A stretch of DNA of 64,000 nt from an uncultured Alphaproteobacteria bacterium (GCA_902537215.1 CACBAM010000002.1:62001-126000); one strand, 5' to 3'; counted from the stretch's first letter, positions 26,239 through 33,891 are shown. Notes: generated from the letters alone by a model not told the origin. Numbers and translations: made by a program.

Positions 26239-26835
26239 ATGAACAAAATAACATGTCACTGTGGTAGATGCTGTATAAATCTAAAAATAGAAAAGATTTA
26301 CAGAACATTGATCTGTGCATGCGAAGACTGTCGCCAAGCTCTGGAGTGGACCCATAAAAAAGGAGGGTTAAAGCCCAATGATCTTCCAAAATTAGTTTAT
26401 GTTGATTCTAACATAGAGAGCTTTTCTGGTTTGGAGAATATGAGAGCTTTCCAATTGAGAAAAGGATCTAAATCCACCAGAATATACTGCAAAGAATGTT
26501 TCTCAATACTTGCGGTTGATCATCCTAACTACAATAATGAGCGATTTATGTTTTTCGAAAATCATTGCTCTACAACGCTAGATACATCTTTGAAGCCAAA
26601 TGCCATTACATATTTGGATCACTTACCTGAAGGCTCAAAAGAGATAATCCCAGGTGACCTGCCTCAATATCGTGATCTAGATAAACCAGACCAGTGGGAA
26701 GAATTTGCTGCCTTACTAGAAAAAACTGCTTCTCCTTCCTCAATCAGAGAGGGTAAAGGCATACGGTTGCACAACATACTGGATAAAATTGGTCACATCG
26801 AAGTCCTTAATTTAGAACCAGGAGCCCCTATTTAA
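26239..26835 (+). CDS. GFA/DUF6151-type zinc-binding protein
   Basis: 198 residues. Zinc-ligand cysteines follow the glutathione-dependent formaldehyde-activating (GFA) fold: Cys6/Cys8, Cys26/Cys28/Cys31 and Cys84/Cys87. The family was named after an S-hydroxymethylglutathione synthase, but that activity is disputed and most members are unassigned. A GAGAG ribosome-binding site precedes the ATG. The gene is followed within 17 bases by dispersed-repeat copy B. Neighbouring GST and methyltransferase genes could point to thiol chemistry, though this is only inference. Confidence 0.75.
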   Translation: MNKITCHCGRCCINLKIEKIYRTLICACEDCRQALEWTHKKGGLKPNDLPKLVYVDSNIESFSGLENMRAFQLRKGSKSTRIYCKECFSILAVDHPNYNNERFMFFENHCSTTLDTSLKPNAITYLDHLPEGSKEIIPGDLPQYRDLDKPDQWEEFAALLEKTASPSSIREGKGIRLHNILDKIGHIEVLNLEPGAPI

Positions 26836-26852
26836 AAATAGGTTGTATGACT

Positions 26853-26876
26853 ATTTGTGGGTAGATAGATTATCTG
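26853..26876 (+). repeat. 24-bp dispersed repeat, copy B
   Basis: Same sequence as copies A (25672) and C (29050) except for one variable internal base. It lies 17 nt after the GFA gene stop and just before the GST gene end. Confidence 0.85.
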
Positions 26877-26886
26877 GCAAATATAT

Positions 26887-27534
26887 TCAAGATAAATGAG
26901 CACTTTCTTGAAACGCTGGCCTTTGTTCTAATTTACAAAACCAAACGAAGGCGGATTCGTAGCTTTTAATGTCGATACCAATTCTTTCCGCATACCTTAG
27001 AGTGTGAAACCCAGTAATATCTGCCACTGTCAATTTGTTACTAACCAAAAAATCTAATGATTGTAAGTGGGTATCTAGACGTGTTAAGAGAGTTTTTGCT
27101 GACTCTATTGCCCAATTTGTGACAGCAAGATTTTGCTGAAAATTAGTTCTTGTGCCTGGTATCACAGCACCTTTAAACATTTCAAATTTGTTTCTAGCAC
27201 CATGAAACAATGGTAGGTAACCATCATTTTCCAGTCTGCGATTCCACATTTCAATTAATGCCTTTTCCTTCGCATTTTCTCCAAATAACTTTATTTCTGA
27301 ATTACTTGTTTGCTCAAGGTATTTGCAAATAGCTAGGCTCTCAGAAATCACTGTTCCGTCATCTAGTTCTAGAAATGGAATACAGTTAAAGGGGTTCATG
27401 GTTTTAAAGGGTTCTCTGAGGTGCTCACCTTCCATAATATTTAATTGTATGATCTCAACTTGTATATTTGTCTCCTTCAAAAATTTTTCAACTCTTTTAG
27501 AAGAAGGAGCAGCGTCATATTGATATAACTTCAT
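26887..27534 (-). CDS. Glutathione S-transferase family protein
   Basis: 215 residues with a thioredoxin-like N-terminal domain (about 1-78) containing the cis-Pro motif FNCIPFLELDDG and the ESLAICKYLE glutathione-contact stretch, then an all-helical C-terminal domain with the N-capping Asp (VADITGFHTL). The catalytic position near the N-terminus is SSKRVEKFL, Ser-type. It follows a methyltransferase gene on the same strand. It probably conjugates or isomerises an electrophile; the substrate is unknown. Confidence 0.82.
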   Translation of the reverse strand: MKLYQYDAAPSSKRVEKFLKETNIQVEIIQLNIMEGEHLREPFKTMNPFNCIPFLELDDGTVISESLAICKYLEQTSNSEIKLFGENAKEKALIEMWNRRLENDGYLPLFHGARNKFEMFKGAVIPGTRTNFQQNLAVTNWAIESAKTLLTRLDTHLQSLDFLVSNKLTVADITGFHTLRYAERIGIDIKSYESAFVWFCKLEQRPAFQESAHLS

Positions 27535-27577
27535 TTTCTTTTTTCCCTAGATAGATTTCACAGTTCTACAATTATAA

Positions 27578-28426
27578 TTACTTGGTTGCCGATACATAAT
27601 TAAGGCATGCTTTATAACTAATTTCTTTACCCATTTGTCTTTTTTCACATCGTTGAATAATTTCATTTTTTATCATTGCCATTTTTTCACGTGATAAATT
27701 TTCTTCAGACAAAATTCTTGCTCTTGGTCCAATTCCCATAAGGATTTCTGCATCTTGCTCAGCAGTATCTTTAGTTGAGATAGAAGTATAAACTTCATCT
27801 ATATTTATATTTTTAAATCCAGCAGATTGTAGAACGTCGTTCACATATTTGCGGTCGCTGAAGGCAAAGGGGCCTGGATCTTTTGTTACCTCTGGAAGAA
27901 CTTTTTGAGTGTATTTTGTGATAATATCCATGCCTTCAATTATAAACTCATTCTCCATCAAATTTGTCCAGCATACGAAATTCAGCGAACCATTTGTCCG
28001 CATTGAGTCAAGTATATTTTTGAAGGCTTCATAGGGATTCTCAAAAAACATTACACCAAATCGAGATATGACTTTGTCAAAGTAATTCTTATCAAAAGAA
28101 TAATTTTGCGCATCACAATGCATAAATTTCATTACATCAATATTGGAAAATTTACTTTTTGCATGATCTAACAAGGTATGCGAAATATCCGCCCCCAACA
28201 CTTGACCACCATCAACCAATAATTTTGACACTTTAAAGGTTGTTTCACCACCTCCACAACCAATATCTAGAACTTTATCCGTTGCTTTTATCTTTGCTCT
28301 GGAAAAAAGTTCATTTGTCAATATTGATAATCGTTCATTTAATGCGTCCTCATTTTTTAACCACTTAGGTCCAGATTTCTCGTTCCAGTATTCGGATTGT
28401 TCTACGTTAATAATTTTTTGTCCCAT
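27578..28426 (-). CDS. SAM-dependent class I methyltransferase
   Basis: 282 residues. Motif I is VLDIGCGGGETTFKVS (52-67), with Asp at the end of strand 2 (GADIS) and CDAQNYSF as motif II. The layout matches the UbiE/small-molecule methyltransferase group. Start is supported by AGGAAA before the ATG. It is transcribed just ahead of the GST gene. Acceptor unknown. Confidence 0.8.
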   Translation of the reverse strand: MGQKIINVEQSEYWNEKSGPKWLKNEDALNERLSILTNELFSRAKIKATDKVLDIGCGGGETTFKVSKLLVDGGQVLGADISHTLLDHAKSKFSNIDVMKFMHCDAQNYSFDKNYFDKVISRFGVMFFENPYEAFKNILDSMRTNGSLNFVCWTNLMENEFIIEGMDIITKYTQKVLPEVTKDPGPFAFSDRKYVNDVLQSAGFKNINIDEVYTSISTKDTAEQDAEILMGIGPRARILSEENLSREKMAMIKNEIIQRCEKRQMGKEISYKACLNYVSATK

Positions 28427-28609
28427 ATTATTTCCTAAATAAATTCCAGTTCACCATACTAAGGCTTGCAACGCACATTTGTTTCAACGTTTCAACTATT
28501 TAATTTAATAACTCTAATTATTTCTTTAGCCTTGAATTTAGTTCAATTATAAAACTTTATTTACTTAATCCAAAAGTATAAACTGATACCAAATTTTTAT
28601 TTAAGAACT

Positions 28610-29026
28610 TTGGCTAAAAAATATAAATATAAAATAGATGAATCATTTATTGATTTTAATGGTCACCTAGCAGAATTTGGTTACTACTATTATGGAGTTG
28701 AGGGATTAAGAAAACTTTGTGAAGATAAAGGCTGCACTCCCAGACTTTATGAAGAGTTGAAGATTGGTCCCATTACCTTCCAGACGACTGTATCCTTTAA
28801 AAAAGAAGTTCGAGAAAACTCAGTGATTATTGTAAATCCTAGAATTATTTCGATATCAAAAGATTGCAAAAAATGGTCTAGCCAATCTGATATTCTTAAT
28901 GAAAACCAGGAACTTTGTGCTTCAATAGTAAGTAACGGCGCTTTCATGGACCACACAAGCAGAAAGGTGGTTCCGCCTCCAAAGAAATTACAAGAAAAAT
29001 GGAGCCTATTATTAGAAGTGAGTTAA
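28610..29026 (+). CDS. Hotdog-fold acyl-CoA thioesterase (4HBT-like), TTG start
   Basis: 138 residues with the 4-hydroxybenzoyl-CoA thioesterase-type opening DESFIDFNGHLAEFGYYYYG, where the usual DxxGHMxNxxYxxY motif places the catalytic carboxylate and helix N-terminus. Central strands KKEVRENSVIIVNPRI and ENQELCASIVSNGAFMD complete the hotdog. No ATG fits; translation is placed at TTG 28610. Copy C of the dispersed repeat follows 23 nt after the stop. Confidence 0.7.
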   Translation: MAKKYKYKIDESFIDFNGHLAEFGYYYYGVEGLRKLCEDKGCTPRLYEELKIGPITFQTTVSFKKEVRENSVIIVNPRIISISKDCKKWSSQSDILNENQELCASIVSNGAFMDHTSRKVVPPPKKLQEKWSLLLEVS

Positions 29027-29049
29027 ATAATGGTCAGCTTCGTATGAAT

Positions 29050-29073
29050 ATTTGTGGGTAGAGAGATTATCTG
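29050..29073 (+). repeat. 24-bp dispersed repeat, copy C
   Basis: Third copy of the dispersed repeat (see 25672 and 26853). It sits just upstream of the RepA-like fragment; the codons around it read YEYLWVERLSGK. Confidence 0.85.
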
Positions 29074-29082
29074 GTAAAATAA

Positions 29083-29505
29083 AGTCTAGATAACAGAGGT
29101 GCAAGAGGGTCGTCTGCTCTACATGCAGCCTCAGACACAGTATTAGAGTTAAAAAAGAATAACGACGTTGTGTGTGTTAGGGCGGTTAAACAGAGAGATA
29201 TGGAGGGAGATAAAGAACTTAACTTCAAGATAGAAAAAGTTGTTATTGGAAAGGATGAAGATGGTGATGAAGTAAGCAGTGCGGTCATTGACGAGACAGG
29301 ACCAATGCTGGGCGAGAAACAGGAAGATGTTTTAAGAATAGTAAAATCTTGTAGAGATTTTGGCATATCACAGATAGATATAATCCAGTTACTGCAAAAT
29401 GAAGGAAAATCAGCGCTAGCCCCCAATATAAGTAGGGATTTAAAAAAGTTGGAGGGCAGACAACTAGTGGTAAAGAAAGGAAGTGTGTACTTTCCATTAG
29501 TATAA
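29083..29505 (+). pseudogene. RepA-like replicative helicase (AAA ATPase), C-terminal fragment
   Basis: The frame opens after a stop at 29080 and reads DNRGARGSSALHAASDTVLEL, continuing with RAVKQRDMEGD and VVIGKDEDGDEV. These match the late part of phage and plasmid RecA-like RepA helicase/primase-associated ATPases (…GKxxxRGxRGSSALRAAxD…, KQKDG, LGxDExG). The Walker A and B parts are missing. The C-terminal 65 residues look like a winged-helix domain. A GTG at 29170 could start a shorter product. It is followed directly by iteron-like repeats. Confidence 0.65.
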
Positions 29506-29511
29506 ACTCAC

Positions 29512-29573
29512 TGATAACCTTGATAAGATTGATAACATGTAGGAAAAAGTTATCAGAGTTATCAGACTTATCA
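29512..29573. repeat. Iteron-like array: three TGATAA then three TTATCA, 9-bp period
   Basis: TGATAA occurs at 29512, 29521 and 29530, exactly 9 bp apart. After a 14-bp spacer its inverse TTATCA occurs at 29550, 29559 and 29568, again 9 bp apart. The whole can fold as an imperfect hairpin of about 24 bp. It lies 7 bp after the stop of the RepA-like fragment, where replication origins or initiator-binding sites of mobile elements are often found. Confidence 0.7.
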
Positions 29574-29708
29574 GTACTACCTAAAGAGCCATTGCGAGAA
29601 TAAGTAGCAAACCCAAGTTTCAAATACCTCTCTATAAAACTCTATTCAAAACTTATAAATTATTTACAATGCTACGTTGGTAGCTTTGATAATGGTTGGA
29701 ATAGTGAT

Positions 29709-30431
29709 TTGAGAGAAAAACTTAGAGTTATTATAGAGGAAAGTGACACAAAAGCTGGCAGGAATTTCGACCTGTTTGTTCAGTTGCTTGTTTTAATTTC
29801 GCTTGTAAGCTTTTCAATCGAAACTCTACCCTCTTTAAATCCCGGGTTGCACATTTTTTTAGATTGGGTTGAGACGGTAACAATCTTGATTTTTACTTTA
29901 GAATATTTATTTCGAGTTTGGGTTTCAAAAAAGACTTTTAGATATGTTTTTAGTTTTTATGGAATAATAGACCTAATATCCTTTCTTCCTTACTACTTAA
30001 TGCTTGCTGTAGACCTAAGGTCTCTAAGGACATTACGATTCATTAGATTATTTAGAATTCTAAAATTAGCTAGATTTTCGTCAGCTATGCAAAGGTTTCA
30101 AAAGGCTATTAAATTAGCAAAAGAAGAGATTATCTTGTTCCTTTTCGCAACTTTGATTGTTTTGTATTTGAGTTCAGTAGGAATTTACTACTTTGAAAAT
30201 GATGCCCAGCCTGAGGCATTCGCATCTGTGTTTCATAGTTTGTGGTGGTCTGTTGCAACGTTAACTACAGTAGGGTATGGAGATGTTTACCCAATAACAG
30301 TCGGAGGGAAGATATTTACTTTTATTATTCTAATGGTTGGCTTGGGTATTGTCGGAATACCTGCAGGACTAATAGCGTCGTCGCTGTCTGCTGTTAGAAG
30401 AGAAGAAGAAAAACAAAAGAAGGAGAATTAA
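29709..30431 (+). CDS. Voltage-gated potassium channel (Kv-type, six-helix)
   Basis: 240 residues with six membrane segments. The S4 voltage sensor carries basic residues at every third position (Arg104, 107, 110, 113, 116, Lys119). The pore loop has the K+ selectivity filter TVGYGD (187-192), and S6 includes GIVGIPAG as gating hinge. It lacks a RCK/KTN domain and ends in a charged helix. Translation appears to start at TTG 29709. Its stop is directly followed, without a gap, by the next gene's GTG. Role: K+ efflux or membrane-potential control at the inner membrane. Confidence 0.88.
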   Translation: MREKLRVIIEESDTKAGRNFDLFVQLLVLISLVSFSIETLPSLNPGLHIFLDWVETVTILIFTLEYLFRVWVSKKTFRYVFSFYGIIDLISFLPYYLMLAVDLRSLRTLRFIRLFRILKLARFSSAMQRFQKAIKLAKEEIILFLFATLIVLYLSSVGIYYFENDAQPEAFASVFHSLWWSVATLTTVGYGDVYPITVGGKIFTFIILMVGLGIVGIPAGLIASSLSAVRREEEKQKKEN

Positions 30432-31208
30432 GTGTTTGGTTTTTTTAAGAAGGGAAAACAAAAGAAGGAATTAATTGCACTTATTCAGGACGCACTTAGT
30501 GATGATAAGCTTACAGAGGATGAATATGGAGGCCTATTAGAAAAAGCTAAGGAGTTTAACATCGATAAGTCGATTATCTCAGACCTTAGAGAAAAACATT
30601 TCTTAGAAAAAATAAAACCAATTAAGCAACAAATTTTAGATGAAGCAGCGATGTCACCTGAACAAGAAGAGAGCATTGTAGCCTTGGCTAAAAACCTCCA
30701 TGTCAGTCATCTATTTGATAGTGATTTTATTCTATGCAGGACACTTTGGAAATTTCAAAATGATGAAAACTTTGAGCCTACACCATTTGATGCAAGTCAC
30801 TGGGATATTATTCTCCAGAGTGGAGAAATGGCTTACACGTATACTCATGCGGTGTGGGAGCAATTAAAAAAGAAAAAGATTTCTCACGGTTTTGCAGGGG
30901 GTAGTCTAAGTTTCAGAGTTGCAAAAGGGGTGAGGCTATCTGTTGGTCGAGCAGTTCCTATTTCGCAAGAGTATGAAGAAATGACAGAGATTGCTGGTGG
31001 AATACTAGTCGTTACAAATAAAAGAATTTTGTTGAATGGAGATAGAAGAAATACAAATATTACAAAGGGACGATTAGTTTCTTACGAAGTTTTTGAGGAT
31101 GGCATAGAAATAAGAAAATCTACTGGTCAACCAGACTTCTTCAGAATGGGGAAAATTGATACTTTATTCGTAGCTGCCATGATACAGTCTGTGTTAGTTG
31201 GAAAGTAA
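30432..31208 (+). CDS. PH-like-domain protein with N-terminal helical region
   Basis: 258 residues. The N-terminal part (about 1-100) is charged and helical, starting with FFKKGKQKK. The C-terminal half (about 125-250) has the strand pattern of a bacterial PH-like domain (GGSLSFRVAKGVRLSVGRA, GGILVVTNKRILLNGD, then YEVFEDGIEIRKS). Start is the GTG immediately after the channel stop, with AAGGAG upstream, so the two are translationally coupled. The protein may tether to the membrane or regulate the channel; this is inference. Confidence 0.72.
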   Translation: MFGFFKKGKQKKELIALIQDALSDDKLTEDEYGGLLEKAKEFNIDKSIISDLREKHFLEKIKPIKQQILDEAAMSPEQEESIVALAKNLHVSHLFDSDFILCRTLWKFQNDENFEPTPFDASHWDIILQSGEMAYTYTHAVWEQLKKKKISHGFAGGSLSFRVAKGVRLSVGRAVPISQEYEEMTEIAGGILVVTNKRILLNGDRRNTNITKGRLVSYEVFEDGIEIRKSTGQPDFFRMGKIDTLFVAAMIQSVLVGK

Positions 31209-31305
31209 GTTTTTCAAAGTGAGAAAACAACCAAATAATAAGCAGGGTGCCGCCGGAAAAAATAACGATTTGCAGGACCATCTATTAATAGGGTAGGATT
31301 TTTAA

Positions 31306-31656
31306 ATGAAATTTATTGCTTACATAATTTCCATTACTCTTATATCAGGCAGCGCCGTTGCCATGCCTTCAAAAGACGATTTCTTTTATTCTCTTTATTC
31401 TCAAGCATTTTTTTTGGAACAGTGCGTTTCAAATAATGTAATTAGAGATACTGATATTCAAAATAAATTAATAAGAAAATCTGAACAACTTGGATTTCCG
31501 CTGAGTGAATACTGGGATGCTGCAAAAAATGGAGCTGATAGAATTGTATTTGATATGATAAGACAAAAATGGGTAAAATTGCCTTTAAATAAAAAACATT
31601 GCAATTTTGTAAGTAATGAACAAAAGAAATTTTTTAAAACGTTATCGAGATACTAA
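31306..31656 (+). CDS. Small secreted protein
   Basis: 116 residues. An N-terminal signal peptide (MKFIAYIISITLISGSAVA) ends in an A-x-A site near residue 20. The mature part has two Cys residues (about 39 and 104), which could form a disulfide in the periplasm. No family is recognised. AGGA precedes the ATG. Located between the PH-like protein and the SHOCT protein on the same strand. Confidence 0.65.
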   Translation: MKFIAYIISITLISGSAVAMPSKDDFFYSLYSQAFFLEQCVSNNVIRDTDIQNKLIRKSEQLGFPLSEYWDAAKNGADRIVFDMIRQKWVKLPLNKKHCNFVSNEQKKFFKTLSRY

Positions 31657-31675
31657 CTAAATTACTAGGTACCAG

Positions 31676-32218
31676 ATGCAAAGCCAAATTGATGAAGAAA
31701 TAAAAAAAATTAAGAAAAATAACCTTGGCTGGCTTTTTGCTGGGTGTGGATGGGCTCTTATATTTGGACCTGTTCTAAGTGGCTTTATAAGAGAAAGTGA
31801 TTTTGTTGTTTACGGGGGTGAGGGTGAGGCCTTTGCTGCAGCACTATTACAACTAGTCGTTTATTTTGGTGGCTTTGTTCCTTATTTAAGAGGTTTAAAC
31901 CAAGTTAAGAAACTTAACGATAAAAAAGAAAAATTAAATAAGTCTGTGTCTACAGTACCTGCTTCTGAAAAGACTATTACTCAGCAAAATCAAGGAAATA
32001 CAAATTACGTTAGTGCAAAAGATAATGTTGCAGAGACTTCTAAAAATAAATTGCAAAAAGATACCACCGGTCAAAGCGTTGATGCTGAAGCAGAAAAAAA
32101 ACAAGCTCCAGAAAGTGTTGAAAATAAGTTGAAGGATTTAAAGAAATTATATGAAAAGAAATTAATTTCGAAGTCAGTTTATGACCAAAAGCAAAAAGAC
32201 CTCTTAAGTAAACTCTAA
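31676..32218 (+). CDS. Membrane protein with C-terminal SHOCT-like helix pair
   Basis: 180 residues. Two hydrophobic segments lie at about 17-37 and 54-76, followed by a polar, low-complexity linker (about 90-150). The last 32 residues (LKDLKKLYEKKLISKSVYDQ onward) have the short helical-hairpin form of a SHOCT domain, often found at ends of bacterial membrane and oligomerising proteins. Same strand as the channel cluster, 19 nt after the secreted protein. Function unknown. Confidence 0.68.
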   Translation: MQSQIDEEIKKIKKNNLGWLFAGCGWALIFGPVLSGFIRESDFVVYGGEGEAFAAALLQLVVYFGGFVPYLRGLNQVKKLNDKKEKLNKSVSTVPASEKTITQQNQGNTNYVSAKDNVAETSKNKLQKDTTGQSVDAEAEKKQAPESVENKLKDLKKLYEKKLISKSVYDQKQKDLLSKL

Positions 32219-32245
32219 AATATTAATATTATTTATTTCGTAAAA

Positions 32246-32836
32246 TTAGCTACCCCATCTAAGCCTCTGCCATATCGATGGATTTTTCGATATCTCAACA
32301 CATAATCTTTTTACATTTCCTAGTGCAGACCTGTCTACATTTCTTGATTTTGACACAACGCAGTTGTTGTAAATTGTTCTAGTGGTCTTTCGTTTTTTTG
32401 CTTCCCTAGCTTGCTCTTTTTTCACATTTAAAGCCTCAGCCTCTGTATAATATTCTAAGCATTTTTCTTTCTCCCGAGTCATATATGTGAGATAGAGACG
32501 AGCGCCTTTTTCTTTTCTACAAAAATTTTTAGCAAGAATTATCGTGCTTCCATTGGTATTTCCTTGAATAGATACCGACTCTCCAGCTGTTGTTCCTTTA
32601 GTGCTTCCAACAATTTTTAATTTATGTGCAGTCGCAGAAATTTTGTTATAGACCTCTATGCTTAGAATACCGTTGCTACAGCTCCAAGACCAATCACCAT
32701 TATCAACTGCCTTATCAATAAAATCGTATTTTGTAGGCTGCATTTTTTTACACATCCGTTCTGCATGCACATTCGTTGAAAACACCATAAGTGAGATAGC
32801 TGCTAAAATAGAATTTAAGATGTAGTTGTGTGGCAT
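32246..32836 (-). CDS. Secreted cysteine-containing protein
   Basis: 196 residues with a signal peptide (hydrophobic core about 8-20, cleavage after VHA at residue 25). The mature protein has several Cys residues (in RMCKK, WSCSNG, NFCRKE, EKCLEY, NNCVVS, RLCVEI), consistent with disulfides in the periplasm. No family is recognised. It converges with the SHOCT gene across a 27-nt AT-rich gap. Confidence 0.65.
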   Translation of the reverse strand: MPHNYILNSILAAISLMVFSTNVHAERMCKKMQPTKYDFIDKAVDNGDWSWSCSNGILSIEVYNKISATAHKLKIVGSTKGTTAGESVSIQGNTNGSTIILAKNFCRKEKGARLYLTYMTREKEKCLEYYTEAEALNVKKEQAREAKKRKTTRTIYNNCVVSKSRNVDRSALGNVKRLCVEISKNPSIWQRLRWGS

Positions 32837-33000
32837 CTTATTAATTTTAAATTATTAACTTCCAAGTAATAGATTCTTACTGATAGGATGATATCCGATA
32901 ACTTACTTTTCCACAAAAAAATGTGTGACCACTATCCCTTGCATTAAGAAGGGTAGGAGTTTTGGCCCACCCCCCTTTATCTGAAAGAAGTTAGTAGATT

Positions 33001-33405
33001 TTAATCCTCATATTCTTCTCTCTTTATTAACTGCCCAGAACTAAAGTCATACATCTTTGCATCCCTATATTTCGAAATATCTCCGTCCCAACCCATTTCC
33101 CAAAGGTCTTCAAAAGTAACTTCATCAGGTTTGTACCATTCATCAATCATGTCAGGCACATCATCCTCTTCACAATTTGCTAACTCAAGTGAATAGCTCC
33201 TGACATCCCATTCATCAAATTTGCCATAGGTAATAATCGACCATCGTCTAGTTCCCTCTTTCCTTCCATGTCGTTTCAGATATACATTCTGAACTTCCTG
33301 CATCAATGGAGGGCCTCTATACACAAAGCCTAGATAGAAGACTCTCTGTCGTTGAGAACCTATAGGTAGTCTTTCCCTTTCAGGTAACGTGATTACATTG
33401 GTCAT
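33001..33405 (-). CDS. Hypothetical acidic protein (copy 2 of a duplicated gene)
   Basis: 134 residues, not recognised, nearly the same as the product of 23093-23497. It starts MTNVITLPERERLPIG and is rich in Trp, Tyr, Asp and Glu. It lies downstream of the 73-residue gene on the same strand and shares with it a similar 5' leader. Position near the 3' end of tRNA-Ser suggests element-borne genes. Confidence 0.7.
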   Translation of the reverse strand: MTNVITLPERERLPIGSQRQRVFYLGFVYRGPPLMQEVQNVYLKRHGRKEGTRRWSIITYGKFDEWDVRSYSLELANCEEDDVPDMIDEWYKPDEVTFEDLWEMGWDGDISKYRDAKMYDFSSGQLIKREEYED

Positions 33406-33474
33406 GTGTTTCTCCGCTTTAGTGATTTAGCGTTATGCAAGGCTCACAAGTTGAAAATTAAAGTGCCTTTATGT
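33406..33474 (-). promoter_or_regulatory. Leader with AAGGC/GCCTT inverted repeat, shared by adjacent genes
   Basis: The region before the 134-residue gene has AAGGC (33439-33443) and GCCTT (33465-33469) around a conserved ACAAGTTG segment and ends in CTAAAGCGGAG before the ATG (all read on the appropriate strand). The leader of the 73-residue gene has the same parts in the same order at 33740-33769. The left repeat copy carries it too (23498-23566). Confidence 0.5.
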
Positions 33475-33482
33475 TTGGGTTT

Positions 33483-33704
33483 TTAGAAGCCACCTTCTTT
33501 TATCATTTGAAGGGCTTCTTCCAGGCTTAGCCCAGGATGGTCTTCTATTACTCCTCTCGCAATCGATATCCTAAACTCGCCATATTCTTTGACAAGTCTT
33601 CGGCGTTCTTCCTCCTTTTCCCTTTGCTCTCGATTAATACGAAGTTTTAAAGCCATTGCATCCGCAAAGTCTTGCTCATGTTGTGATAATTTTTTTGAAG
33701 TCAT
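33483..33704 (-). CDS. Small charged helical protein
   Basis: 73 residues. A strongly charged helix (MALKLRINREQREKEEERRR) is followed by ISIARGVIEDHPGLSLEEAL. A GGAGGA ribosome-binding site precedes the ATG. Not recognised; the size and charge fit a phage- or element-type regulator or accessory protein. A fragment of it is duplicated at 23575-23665. Confidence 0.65.
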   Translation of the reverse strand: MTSKKLSQHEQDFADAMALKLRINREQREKEEERRRLVKEYGEFRISIARGVIEDHPGLSLEEALQMIKEGGF

Positions 33705-33774
33705 ATTGTCCTCCGCTTTAGTACTTCTGGCCCAATGCCAAGGCGTACAAGTTGGTAATTAAATGCCTTAATAA
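33705..33774 (-). promoter_or_regulatory. Leader of the 73-residue gene, homologous to the neighbouring leader
   Basis: Contains AAGGC (33740-33744) and GCCTT (33765-33769) around ACAAGTTGG, then the CTAAAGCGGAG-type ribosome-binding region. It matches the leader at 33406-33474 in order and spacing. An inverted repeat of this kind could be an operator or an mRNA hairpin. Confidence 0.45.
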
Positions 33775-33817
33775 ATGGATATAATTTATCATCATCCTGT
33801 GCAAGCAAAATCTTTTT

Positions 33818-33861
33818 GGGGGACCAGCTGGGGGACCAGCGACAGTGATAAATGTTATCAC
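33818..33861. repeat. Tandem GGGGGACCAGC pair and GTGATAA/TTATCAC inverted repeat beside tRNA-Ser
   Basis: Two adjacent copies of GGGGGACCAGC are followed, 4 bp on, by a perfect 7-bp inverted repeat (GTGATAA, ATG, TTATCAC at 33845-33861). This lies about 30 bp beyond the CCA end of tRNA-Ser, where integrase arm sites and attachment cores are normally found. The hairpin could also terminate the tRNA transcript. The remainder of 33705-34104 holds only leaders, the tRNA and its promoter. Confidence 0.5.
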
Positions 33862-33891
33862 ATTGATTTATAATACGTTTTAAGAATTGTA

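Larger units (their letters stand above)
32996..33573. repeat. 578-bp direct repeat, right copy
   Basis: Partner of 23088-23665. This copy lies in intact surroundings: the repeated DNA continues into the complete 73-residue gene, so it is probably the source copy and the left one a duplicate cut at its right end. Confidence 0.92.

Noticed and set aside
25672-29073. CRISPR array from the three 24-bp repeats
   Set aside because: Spacing is irregular (about 1.2 and 2.2 kb) with genes between, not short uniform spacers, and no cas genes are present.
25672-29073. Integron attC sites
   Set aside because: No RYYYAAC/GTTRRRY core pair and no integrase is seen; the repeat lacks the long imperfect hairpin of attC.
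29067-29623. Two open frames on the reverse strand over the RepA-like fragment
   Set aside because: They mirror the opposite-strand coding sequence, which has recognisable family motifs; the mirror products are Ser/Leu-rich with none.
23088-33573. Intact prophage or transposon
   Set aside because: No capsid, terminase, portal or transposase gene and no integrase; only fragments and small genes are present.
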